Shown here piece after piece: positions 27,008-34,291 of a stretch of 37,439 nt of DNA. The notes beneath the pieces were generated by a model. The model did not search any database. It was not told the origin of the DNA and saw only the letters and a list, made by a program, of their open reading frames with translations. The stretch is from an uncultured Bacteroidales bacterium (GTDB taxonomy: Bacteria; Bacteroidota; Bacteroidia; Bacteroidales; Bacteroidaceae): positions 1 through 37,439 of the forward strand of contig CADALZ010000027.1 of NCBI GenBank assembly GCA_902788865.1. Direction: 5' to 3'. The position numbers and the translations under genes are program-made. Numbering within the stretch: the stretch's first letter is position 1; every line of letters begins with the position of its first letter.

Positions 27008-28729
27008 ATGACTCACAGATGGAATTTTTTGCCCATATCTCCCCACCTGGCAGAGACAAGCCTGCAGCTGTCCAAAGACCTGGGGTTGAGTCCGATATTG
27101 GGCAGACTATTGGTAGAGCGTGGTATTACGACAGTGGCCCAGGCGAAGAAATTCTTCCGTCCCCAACTGTCTGACCTGCTCGATCCATTTTTGATGAGGG
27201 ACATGGACCTTGCGGTCGATAGGCTGAATACAGCCATGGGCCGTAAGGAGCGTATCCTCGTCTATGGAGATTATGACGTAGACGGCACTACGGCAGTAGC
27301 GCTGGTTTACAAGTTTATTCAACAGTTTTACTCGAATATCGATTACTACATCCCTGATCGATATGAAGAGGGCTATGGCGTTTCTTTCAAGGGAGTGGAC
27401 TATGCCGAAGAGACGGGCGTGAAGCTTATCATCGTGCTGGACTGCGGCATCAAGGCCATAAAGGAAATAGCCTATGCAAAAGAGAAAGGTATAGATTTCA
27501 TCATCTGCGACCACCATGTGCCAGACGATGAACTTCCACCTGCCGTGGCCATCCTGAACGCCAAGCGCAGGGATAACACGTACCCATACGAGCACCTGTC
27601 GGGGTGTGGTGTGGGCTTTAAGTTTATGCAGGCTTTTGCTATCAGCAATGGCATAGATTTCCACAACCTGATTCCTTTGCTTGACCTCTGTGCTGTGAGC
27701 ATTGCGAGCGATATAGTACCTATCATGGGCGAAAATCGCATTCTGGCTTACCACGGACTGAAGCAGATCAACAGCAATCCAAGTGTGGGACTGAAAGCTA
27801 TCATTGATGTGTGCGGACTGAACGACAAGGAACTTACCATGGGGGATATTGTGTTCAAAATTGGCCCGCGCATCAATGCCTCTGGGCGTATTCAAAATGG
27901 CAAAGAGGCTGTGGACTTGCTGACGGAGAAGGAATTCTCTATTGCAGTGGACAAGGCAAATACCATCAATCAGTATAACGAGACGCGCAAAGACCTGGAC
28001 AAGGCGATGACCGAAGAAGCCAACAAGATTGTGGAGGAACATGCGGCATTGAATGACAAGCATTCCATCGTGCTTTACAATCCAGAATGGCACCGTGGCG
28101 TGATAGGCATCGTGGCTTCACGTCTCACGGAGGTCTATTACAAGCCTTCGGTGGTGCTTACTTACACAGGTGGTTTGGCTACAGGCTCAGCGCGTTCTGT
28201 CACAGGGTTCGACGTGTATAAGGCAGTAGAGTCTTGCCGTGATCTTTTGGAAAACTTCGGAGGTCATACCTATGCGGCAGGCCTCTCGATGAAAGCCGAG
28301 AACGTGCCATTGTTCCGTGAACGTTTTGAGGAATTTGTGGCAGAGCATATCACCGATGAGCAGATGGAGCCTGTGATAGACATCAACGCTGAAATCGACT
28401 TCAAGGATATCTCCAATAAGTTCTACCAAGACCTGAAGAAGTTCAGTCCTTTCGGCCCATATAACGAAAAACCGGTATTCTGCACGCACCATGTGTACGA
28501 CTATGGCACCAGCAAGGTGGTGGGTCGTGGACAGGAGCACATCAAGTTGGAACTGGTGGACAATAAGTCTAATAAGGTGATGAATGGCATCGCTTTCGGA
28601 CAGAGTTCGCACGTACGCTTCATCAAGACTAAGCGCAGTTTTGACATCTGCTACACCATCGAAGAAAATTCGCATAAGAAAGGGGAAGTGCAGCTGCAGA
28701 TAGAAGACATCAAGCCGAATGAGGTTTAG
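27008..28729 (+). CDS. recJ: Single-stranded-DNA-specific exonuclease RecJ
   Basis: A 573-residue DHH-family 5'-3' exonuclease acting in recombination and mismatch/base-excision repair. The DHH domain has VYGDYDVDGTTAVAL at about 83-97, LDCGI and CDHHVPDDELPPAVAILN. The DHHA1 part has RINASGRIQNGKEAV and, later, HRGVIGIVASRLTEVYY and GSARSVTGFD. A C-terminal OB-like domain ends the protein. Motifs I-IV are all visible. It ends in TAG inside the recQ start region: recQ ATG at 28719 overlaps by 11 bases, so the two genes are coupled. Confidence 0.97.
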   Translation: MTHRWNFLPISPHLAETSLQLSKDLGLSPILGRLLVERGITTVAQAKKFFRPQLSDLLDPFLMRDMDLAVDRLNTAMGRKERILVYGDYDVDGTTAVALVYKFIQQFYSNIDYYIPDRYEEGYGVSFKGVDYAEETGVKLIIVLDCGIKAIKEIAYAKEKGIDFIICDHHVPDDELPPAVAILNAKRRDNTYPYEHLSGCGVGFKFMQAFAISNGIDFHNLIPLLDLCAVSIASDIVPIMGENRILAYHGLKQINSNPSVGLKAIIDVCGLNDKELTMGDIVFKIGPRINASGRIQNGKEAVDLLTEKEFSIAVDKANTINQYNETRKDLDKAMTEEANKIVEEHAALNDKHSIVLYNPEWHRGVIGIVASRLTEVYYKPSVVLTYTGGLATGSARSVTGFDVYKAVESCRDLLENFGGHTYAAGLSMKAENVPLFRERFEEFVAEHITDEQMEPVIDINAEIDFKDISNKFYQDLKKFSPFGPYNEKPVFCTHHVYDYGTSKVVGRGQEHIKLELVDNKSNKVMNGIAFGQSSHVRFIKTKRSFDICYTIEENSHKKGEVQLQIEDIKPNEV

Positions 28730-30437
28730 TCCGAAAGAGATACTGAAGCAATACTGGGGGTATGATGCTTTTCGAGGGGTGCAGGAGGAGATTATCCAAA
28801 GCATCCTTGAAGGGCATGATACATTGGGATTGATGCCTACAGGTGGTGGCAAATCCATCACCTTCCAAGTGCCTGCCCTTTGTCAAGAAGGCATGTGCCT
28901 GGTCATTACGCCCCTTATCGCCTTGATGAAAGACCAAGTGCATCACCTCAAGGAACGGGGTATCAAGGCTCAGGCCATCTATTCTGGCATGTCACATCAG
29001 GAAATCCTCACCACATTAGACAATTGTCTATATGGCAACTATAAGTTCCTCTATATCTCCCCAGAGCGTCTGGGCACAGAGCTTTTCCGTGTCAAGGTCC
29101 AACGTATGGACATCAGCATGATCACGGTAGATGAGAGCCATTGCATCTCCCAATGGGGATACGACTTTCGCCCCGCTTACCTGAAAATCGCAGAATTTAG
29201 ACGTTTACTGCCAAACGTACCCGTTCTGGCCCTCACAGCCACTGCCACGCCTGAGGTGGTGAAAGACATCCAGCGACAACTGCTCTTCAAGGAAGAACGC
29301 GTGTTCAGCATGAGCTTCGAGCGCAAGAATCTGGCCTATGTGGTGCGTAAACCTGCTGATAAGATACGGGAACTGCTCCACATCATGCAGCACACCAACG
29401 GCAGTGCCATTGTCTATGTGCGCAACCGCAAACGGACCAAGGAGATTGCAGAACTGCTCCAAACCGCTGGAGTCACAGCCGAATTCTACCATGCCGGACT
29501 GAACGATGCTGTAAAGGATCAGCGCCAACAGCGCTGGCGGAAGGGAGAAAGCCGTGTGATGGTGGCCACCAATGCGTTCGGCATGGGGATTGATAAGCCC
29601 GATGTGAGACTGGTGCTGCACATGGACCTCCCCGACTCCATAGAGGCTTATTTCCAAGAGGCAGGACGTGCCGGTCGCGATGGTCAGAAAGCTTATGCCG
29701 TGCTGCTCTATCACCCACAAGACAGGATCACACTGCGCCGTCGTGTGCCTGACACCTTTCCTTCGAAGGACTATATCCGTCAGGTTTACGAACACCTACA
29801 ATATTATTACCAGATGGCCATGGGCGATGGTTTAGGGTGTATCAAGGCATTCGACATCGACGATTTCTGCCATAAGTTCAAGCATTTCCCTGTCCCTGTG
29901 CACAACGCGCTGAAGCTACTCACACAAGCAGGGTACTTGGAATACACCGATGAACAGGACAATGCCTCACGACTGATGTTTACACTCTCGAAGGAGGAGC
30001 TATACCGCCTTCATGACAATGACAAGGAGACCGATCGTCTTATTCAGATGGTTTTGCGTTCTTACACAGGTGTATTTTCCGACTACGCTTATATTAACGA
30101 AGACCTGCTCTCCATACGCCTACACATGGATAGGCAAGAAATCTATACGCGACTCATCCATCTGTCCAAGCTCCATATCATCAGCTACATTCCAGCCAAA
30201 AAGACACCTTTTATTATATATACGCGCGAGCGTTTGGAGATGAAGGATCTCCACTTCTCAGAGGAAATCTACGAGAAGCGTAAGGAAAAGCTGGAGAAAC
30301 AGTTGGAAGCCATCCTGCACTATGCTGAGAACGATGTAAGCTGCCGAAGTCGTATGCTGTTGCACTACTTCGGAGAAGACAATCCACACAATTGTGGCAT
30401 CTGTGACACCTGTTTAGCAGAAAAGCGTAAAGGATAA
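28719..30437 (+). CDS. recQ: RecQ-family ATP-dependent DNA helicase
   Basis: A 572-residue superfamily 2 helicase. Motif I is GLMPTGGGKS (37-46), and motif II is VDESHCISQWGYDFRP with the RecQ aromatic loop. Motif III is ALTATAT, and motifs V-VI are AFGMGIDKPDVR and QEAGRAGRDGQKA. A zinc-binding subdomain ends the protein with four cysteines (CRSR... CGICDTC), the first 24 residues from the last. No HRDC domain follows, so this is a short RecQ. It overlaps recJ, which fits joint action in resecting and repairing stalled forks. Its stop lies ten bases from the convergent DUF6057 gene. Confidence 0.95.
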   Translation: MRFSPKEILKQYWGYDAFRGVQEEIIQSILEGHDTLGLMPTGGGKSITFQVPALCQEGMCLVITPLIALMKDQVHHLKERGIKAQAIYSGMSHQEILTTLDNCLYGNYKFLYISPERLGTELFRVKVQRMDISMITVDESHCISQWGYDFRPAYLKIAEFRRLLPNVPVLALTATATPEVVKDIQRQLLFKEERVFSMSFERKNLAYVVRKPADKIRELLHIMQHTNGSAIVYVRNRKRTKEIAELLQTAGVTAEFYHAGLNDAVKDQRQQRWRKGESRVMVATNAFGMGIDKPDVRLVLHMDLPDSIEAYFQEAGRAGRDGQKAYAVLLYHPQDRITLRRRVPDTFPSKDYIRQVYEHLQYYYQMAMGDGLGCIKAFDIDDFCHKFKHFPVPVHNALKLLTQAGYLEYTDEQDNASRLMFTLSKEELYRLHDNDKETDRLIQMVLRSYTGVFSDYAYINEDLLSIRLHMDRQEIYTRLIHLSKLHIISYIPAKKTPFIIYTRERLEMKDLHFSEEIYEKRKEKLEKQLEAILHYAENDVSCRSRMLLHYFGEDNPHNCGICDTCLAEKRKG

Positions 30438-30446
30438 GAAACCATT

Positions 30447-32237
30447 TTACTTCAGCATGTAATACCAGAATGTATTACCATACTCAGAAGCTAATCTTGA
30501 TATATTCGTGGCTCCGCTTCTTCGCAGGTTCAGCACCTCCTGACGGAATCTTGTGAAACGTTCAATAGTATTCTCGCTAACCCCATGTTCCCTACAATAA
30601 TCAGGGTCATGCTCCGAATAGGTCACTATGGCTTCTTGCAAACGTTCAGGCAGTTGCGCCAGACACCCCTTTCCGGCATATCGCTCTATAAAAAATTTGA
30701 TGCTGTCGAAATCCTTAGAGAGAAGAAGTAGAGCGATGGCATACTCTGCAGCCTCCTTGTTATCAGGATTGGCTTTCAATACAGCTTCCAGATCGGGCAT
30801 GATGCCAAATATCATAGTATAGCCATCGCCATCGGGCAGGCTCCTGCGCATTTTCCCCAGCTCTGGATCAGCCTCCACTGCGGCATCGTTATAGAGGAAT
30901 TTCCGCTGTTCACGCGCCCAGTCGGCATAATACCAACTCTTTTCCAACATCTTGATCTGTTTTTCTGCAATGGTATAGGTACCATTGATCAGATAAGTCT
31001 TTATCAGGAGCTTCGTCATCGATGGGTTGCCATAAGTGATACCAACATTGGCACTGAAAGCCTGGTATTGGGCTGCCCCTATTACCCCCAAGTGGTAGTA
31101 GAGCCTACTTAGTAACAAAGCCGACTCCGTATATTGTTGATCGCTGGTCACCAAGGAGTTAATGCTCTGCTGAGGATAGGAGAAGAGGTTGGTCAACAAC
31201 CTTCCTTGGTAGGAGAGGCCCAAGTTGAGGTAGTTCATCTGCATATCATTGGTCGGGCTGATGTCCGTCACTCCCGTCAGTTTATCCCACTCTTCTGTAT
31301 CGGCATAGTGAATTTGTTTCAGAAGAGCATAGTAGGCTTTGTTGTGCACGGCATCACTGATGCGCACAAAGGCCGCACAAACCAAGACTCCCAGCACTAA
31401 CGATAGTATAGATTGCATCCAGCCAACTTTCAGCGACCACTTACCGGCAACCCAAGCCACCAAAAGAAGGAATGGCACCGAAAGCCATGCCAAAGTGTGC
31501 AGAGCCGTAGGTTCGAAGTAGTATTCGCAGTAGCCTTTGGTCCAGTAAGCATAGTCGTAATCCACCAACCATCCGTTGTAAACAGCCAGCAAACCAGTGA
31601 AACCCAACAGTGCCAAAGGGATGATATCAAGATAGGTTTTAGGTGCCTTGCGCAGTCCGTCGAGCACGATGATAGAAAGTGTAATTAGTATGGCCACCGA
31701 GCCAGCCAAGTAATACAGCGCCAGCATCAGCAAGCTCCCCACCCCTACTCTAACTATCCAGCGGTCTTCTGGCAAGAGGGAATAGATCCATAGGCATTTG
31801 ATGCCCAATACCAAGGCCAGCAATCCCTCATAGTGCACGTAACTGTCTTGCAGACAGATGCTATAAAGCGCCATGGGCAAGAAAGCCAGTACAGCAGGCC
31901 ACACCTGACTTCCAGCCAATTTCCGCATAGTCAGCCACAGAAACACAGCTCCTGCTATACAAAGCAAAGTCGTAATCAAGGCTCCCATATGTGGCAGCAC
32001 AAAAAACTGCACCAACCACTGCCCTACCAATGCGGCACAGCCCCCTATTGGGCTGACGAGATCTTTGATATAGTCAGCATCAAATAGGAAAATCTGTTGC
32101 TGCTCTCTATAATAATAAGTAAACTCATGCAACTCCTGCAAAAAGTACCACAATACCAAACATACTACAAGAGGTATGAATATCAAGGACAGCAAAGTGA
32201 ATACTTTACTGAATTTATGATTTGTTTGAGTAGTCAT
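30447..32237 (-). CDS. DUF6057 family membrane protein
   Basis: A 596-residue protein. About ten to eleven hydrophobic spans lie in the first 310 residues (opening FTLLSLIFIPLVVCLVLWYF). They are followed by a soluble helical region with TPR-like spacing (about 320-596, for example NLGLSYQGRLLTNL and YHLGVIGAAQYQAF). It matches the Bacteroidetes DUF6057 family, whose role is not known. The layout resembles membrane glycosyl- or polymer-handling proteins with a C-terminal scaffold, but that is only a shape comparison. It is monocistronic as seen here; a -7-like box is at 32266-32273. Confidence 0.82.
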   Translation of the reverse strand: MTTQTNHKFSKVFTLLSLIFIPLVVCLVLWYFLQELHEFTYYYREQQQIFLFDADYIKDLVSPIGGCAALVGQWLVQFFVLPHMGALITTLLCIAGAVFLWLTMRKLAGSQVWPAVLAFLPMALYSICLQDSYVHYEGLLALVLGIKCLWIYSLLPEDRWIVRVGVGSLLMLALYYLAGSVAILITLSIIVLDGLRKAPKTYLDIIPLALLGFTGLLAVYNGWLVDYDYAYWTKGYCEYYFEPTALHTLAWLSVPFLLLVAWVAGKWSLKVGWMQSILSLVLGVLVCAAFVRISDAVHNKAYYALLKQIHYADTEEWDKLTGVTDISPTNDMQMNYLNLGLSYQGRLLTNLFSYPQQSINSLVTSDQQYTESALLLSRLYYHLGVIGAAQYQAFSANVGITYGNPSMTKLLIKTYLINGTYTIAEKQIKMLEKSWYYADWAREQRKFLYNDAAVEADPELGKMRRSLPDGDGYTMIFGIMPDLEAVLKANPDNKEAAEYAIALLLLSKDFDSIKFFIERYAGKGCLAQLPERLQEAIVTYSEHDPDYCREHGVSENTIERFTRFRQEVLNLRRSGATNISRLASEYGNTFWYYMLK

Positions 32238-32265
32238 TCACAAGTCAGTTAAACCTTATTTTTTA

Positions 32266-32273
32266 CAAAAATA
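32266..32273 (-). promoter_or_regulatory. Possible -7 box for DUF6057 gene
   Basis: The minus strand reads TATTTTTG, which fits TAnnTTTG, 29 bp before the start codon. No -33 box is clear. Confidence 0.4.
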
Positions 32274-32341
32274 TACAATTCAACAATAATAGTATAGCAT
32301 CTAAATGTTAATATGTATTAAACGCTATTGTTTATTCCTCA

Positions 32342-32392
32342 AAATGCAACCATGTGAAAAAAAACTGACCAACTGACCAACTGACCGGTTTT
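32342..32392 (+). repeat. Left 51-bp inverted repeat (three 8-bp units)
   Basis: It is identical to the reverse complement of 34134-34184 at all 51 positions. It contains an A8 run followed by CTGACCAA, CTGACCAA, CTGACCGG in tandem. Confidence 0.95.
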
Positions 32393-32405
32393 GGGTCTCT
32401 GTTTT

Positions 32406-32419
32406 TGCATATTTATGCA
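32406..32419. repeat. 14-bp palindrome, copy A
   Basis: TGCATATTTATGCA: six-base arms around TT. It is 13 bp inside the left inverted repeat. An identical copy is at 32592-32605. Confidence 0.75.
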
Positions 32420-32448
32420 TTATCCAATTGGGCAGAACTCTCGCATTC

Positions 32449-32514
32449 CCTCACGAGGCCATTTTTATTTCCTCACTTGGGAAAAATTTTTTCCTCACCT
32501 GAGCATTGAAATTT
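32449..32514 (+). repeat. Three 22-bp iteron-like direct repeats (locus 2)
   Basis: CCTCAC begins at 32449, 32471 and 32493, exactly 22 bp (about two helical turns) apart, each preceded by a TTTCC-like run and followed by A/T-rich sequence. The spacing is typical of initiator-binding iterons, but binding is inferred. The second unit shares a 17-nt core (16 identical) with locus 1 at 6827-6843. Confidence 0.65.
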
Positions 32515-32591
32515 GCCCTTTTGAATCTTGGTATAGAGACAGCTACTTTTCTGAATAAATATACAAGATTTTTCATTATCTACCTGTCAAC

Positions 32592-32605
32592 TGCATATTT
32601 ATGCA
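32592..32605. repeat. 14-bp palindrome, copy B
   Basis: An exact repeat of TGCATATTTATGCA, on the other side of the 22-bp array from copy A. Confidence 0.75.
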
Positions 32606-32741
32606 AAACAAAGCTCTTCTTAATGTCTTTTTCAAAAATACCTCATTTTCTAAGTGTTAAAAGCACAAATTGTCAATTCAAGAAAACGTATGATTTTAAT
32701 GAGTGCAAAACCTAATTGAATGTTAAATATTACACTACCTC

Positions 32742-32773
32742 TTGACAAACGGCAATTCATGATTATAACTTTA
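32742..32773 (+). promoter_or_regulatory. Putative promoter of DUF3987-like gene
   Basis: TTG at 32742-32744 and TAACTTTA at 32766-32773 (one mismatch to the Bacteroidetes -7 box, 21-bp spacer). The same bases also read as TTGACA, 16 bp, TATAAC, close to a classical sigma-70 promoter. Expected mRNA start is near 32779. Confidence 0.45.
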
Positions 32774-32778
32774 ATATA

Positions 32779-32815
32779 GGGCTAGGGATGAAAAGTCAAA
32801 CTTCAACCCTAACCC
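32779..32815 (+). promoter_or_regulatory. 5'-leader hairpin of DUF3987-like gene
   Basis: GGGCTAGGG (32779-32787) faces CCCTAACCC (32807-32815), with eight of nine pairs. It would lie at the very 5' end of the mRNA and could stabilise it or serve as a protein-binding site. Confidence 0.45.
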
Positions 32816-32841
32816 AATACTTAACTAATAATTAATAATGT

Positions 32842-34134
32842 ATGATTAAATTTGAAAGCACGGCACCGGTAATGCCAAAGAAATTACCAAGTAGTATTGA
32901 GTTGCTTACCAGTAGAGTACCTGAGAAACTAAAACCAGCAGTGGCACATGCCGTATTCCCAGCATTAGGAGCCCATCTTTGCGGCGTACGCTTCCGCTAC
33001 ATTGACCAAGTAGAACACGAACCTGCCTTCATGTGCTGCCTGTTTGCCAAAATGAGCAGCGGAAAATCGGCTGTGAATGCACCTATTGACTACATCCTGG
33101 CTGACATCCTTGAACGTGATTCCGTAAATCGACTGCGTGAAGCGGAATATAAGGAACTTCTTAGGCGCTTTCCTCGCGGGATGAATAGACCTGACCGCCC
33201 TAAAGACTTGCTTATTCAGGTGTTGAGTTCTGACATGACGAATGCCGCATTTGTTCAGCGTCTGAAAGATGCCAATGGACATTTTCTTTACTCTCAGATG
33301 GATGAGATAGAATTGCTCCATCAGTTGAAAGCTGGTCGTAATGGGCAACAAGTCAGCCAACTGTTGCGGTTGGCTTTCGATTGCGGCAGATATGGACAGG
33401 AGCGCGTCGGCATAGATGCCATCACTGCTAATGTGCGTGTGCGTTGGAATTTCAATGTTTCCAGCACTATCGGAGGTGGCAAGTTTTTCTTCAAGGATGA
33501 TCTGACAAACGGCACCATCACCCGTTTGAATTTCTGCACCATTGAGCATCAAACAGGAGACGACATGCCCATCATCGGGGCTTATGGGCAACCATTTGCC
33601 GATGCTTTGAAGCCTTACATCGACCGACTAAACGCTGCAAGCGGCTTCATTGAATGCAAGGAGGCCGAAGAGATGGCCATGAAGTTGAAAGATGAAAACG
33701 CTGAGTTCGCTCAGCACAGCGATAACGAAGCGTTTGAAGTATTGTCGTATCGTGCCAACGTCATTGCGTATCACAAGGCTATGCTGGTTTATCTCATGGA
33801 AGGGAGACAATGGAGTACAGAGATAGCCGACTTTATGCGTTGGAGTGAAGAATATGACTTATGGTGTAAGATGAAATTTTTTGGTGAAGCATTGCAGATG
33901 CTTATTGGTCAGGAAAAGAATGAAGGCAAGCGTGGCCCTCAAAACATGCTTGACCTACTTCCAGATACATTCACTAAAGATCAAGCGAAAGAAATGCGCA
34001 GAAGTCAAGGACTCAACGAAGAGACCTATGAAATGCTACGAAACTGGAAACGCAGAAATTTCATTACCTTCGACAAGAAAACTGGTATTTATAAGAAAGG
34101 TGAGAGCTATATCCAGAAGCAGCGAGTAGCTTAA
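32842..34134 (+). CDS. DUF3987-like P-loop ATPase (helicase half of mobile-element primase-helicase)
   Basis: A 430-residue protein. The Walker A motif is AKMSSGKS (69-76), and a Walker B-like strand ends in Asp154-Glu155 (HFLYSQMDE). RLAFDCGRYGQERVG and VRWNFNVSSTIGG follow, then an arginine in NGTITRLNFC that could act in trans. The order of motifs matches the C-terminal DUF3987 region of Bacteroidetes proteins that usually also carry VirE-N or primase domains; those are absent here. The tail (about 345-425) looks like a small helical or winged-helix DNA-binding domain. A role in DNA unwinding or replication initiation is inferred. It is flanked by 51-bp inverted repeats with iteron-like repeats upstream, and its TAA shares a base with the right repeat. 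The family call is from motif pattern, not a search. Confidence 0.65.
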   Translation: MIKFESTAPVMPKKLPSSIELLTSRVPEKLKPAVAHAVFPALGAHLCGVRFRYIDQVEHEPAFMCCLFAKMSSGKSAVNAPIDYILADILERDSVNRLREAEYKELLRRFPRGMNRPDRPKDLLIQVLSSDMTNAAFVQRLKDANGHFLYSQMDEIELLHQLKAGRNGQQVSQLLRLAFDCGRYGQERVGIDAITANVRVRWNFNVSSTIGGGKFFFKDDLTNGTITRLNFCTIEHQTGDDMPIIGAYGQPFADALKPYIDRLNAASGFIECKEAEEMAMKLKDENAEFAQHSDNEAFEVLSYRANVIAYHKAMLVYLMEGRQWSTEIADFMRWSEEYDLWCKMKFFGEALQMLIGQEKNEGKRGPQNMLDLLPDTFTKDQAKEMRRSQGLNEETYEMLRNWKRRNFITFDKKTGIYKKGESYIQKQRVA

Positions 34135-34184
34135 AAACCGGTCAGTTGGTCAGTTGGTCAGTTTTTTTTCACATGGTTGCATTT
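34134..34184 (-). repeat. Right 51-bp inverted repeat
   Basis: An exact reverse complement of 32342-32392. It starts on the last base of the ATPase stop codon and ends one base before the T-run (minus strand) of the SusD terminator. Confidence 0.95.
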
Positions 34185-34185
34185 G

Positions 34186-34223
34186 AAAGAAAAGGAGGAG
34201 CGTGCCTCACGGCATGCTCCTCC
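34186..34223 (-). terminator. Terminator of SusC/SusD operon
   Basis: A 13-pair stem (34194-34206 with 34211-34223, one G-T) with a four-base loop. On the minus strand it is followed by TTTTCTTT, so it terminates transcription arriving from the SusD gene. Plus-strand use is unlikely because an A-run follows there. Confidence 0.8.
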
Positions 34224-34291
34224 GAAAAAAGCAATTAACATTTAGTATTTGAATCATTGAAGCAACCGCAGTTGCATCAATTAAGAATCAA

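Larger units (their letters stand above)
32238..32841. other. 604-bp non-coding region, left part of inverted-repeat unit
   Basis: There is no convincing gene on either strand; a 69-codon frame at 32506-32715 has no homology signal I recognise. In order it holds the DUF6057 -7-like box, the left 51-bp inverted repeat, a 14-bp palindrome, three 22-bp-spaced repeats, a second copy of the palindrome, a putative promoter and a hairpin before the ATPase gene. Confidence 0.7.
32342..34184 (+). mobile_element. Inverted-repeat-bounded unit with DUF3987-like ATPase gene
   Basis: Perfect 51-bp inverted repeats at 32342-32392 and 34134-34184 enclose one gene on the plus strand plus about 450 bp of structured non-coding DNA. 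The right arm begins at the last base of the gene's stop codon. Both neighbouring genes run on the minus strand. No transposase, integrase or nuclease is inside and no target-site duplication is visible. It could be a non-autonomous transposon, a replicative satellite, an invertible segment, or a resident gene with an unusual terminator/attenuator pair. The label mobile element is an inference from the repeats and the gene type. Confidence 0.6.

Noticed and set aside
32506-32715. 69-codon frame upstream of the ATPase gene
   Set aside because: No recognisable features; it runs across the palindrome and A/T-rich repeat region and looks like chance.
32342-34184. Ordinary insertion sequence
   Set aside because: The single gene shows P-loop ATPase motifs, not a DDE, HUH or serine/tyrosine recombinase active site, and no target duplication is visible.
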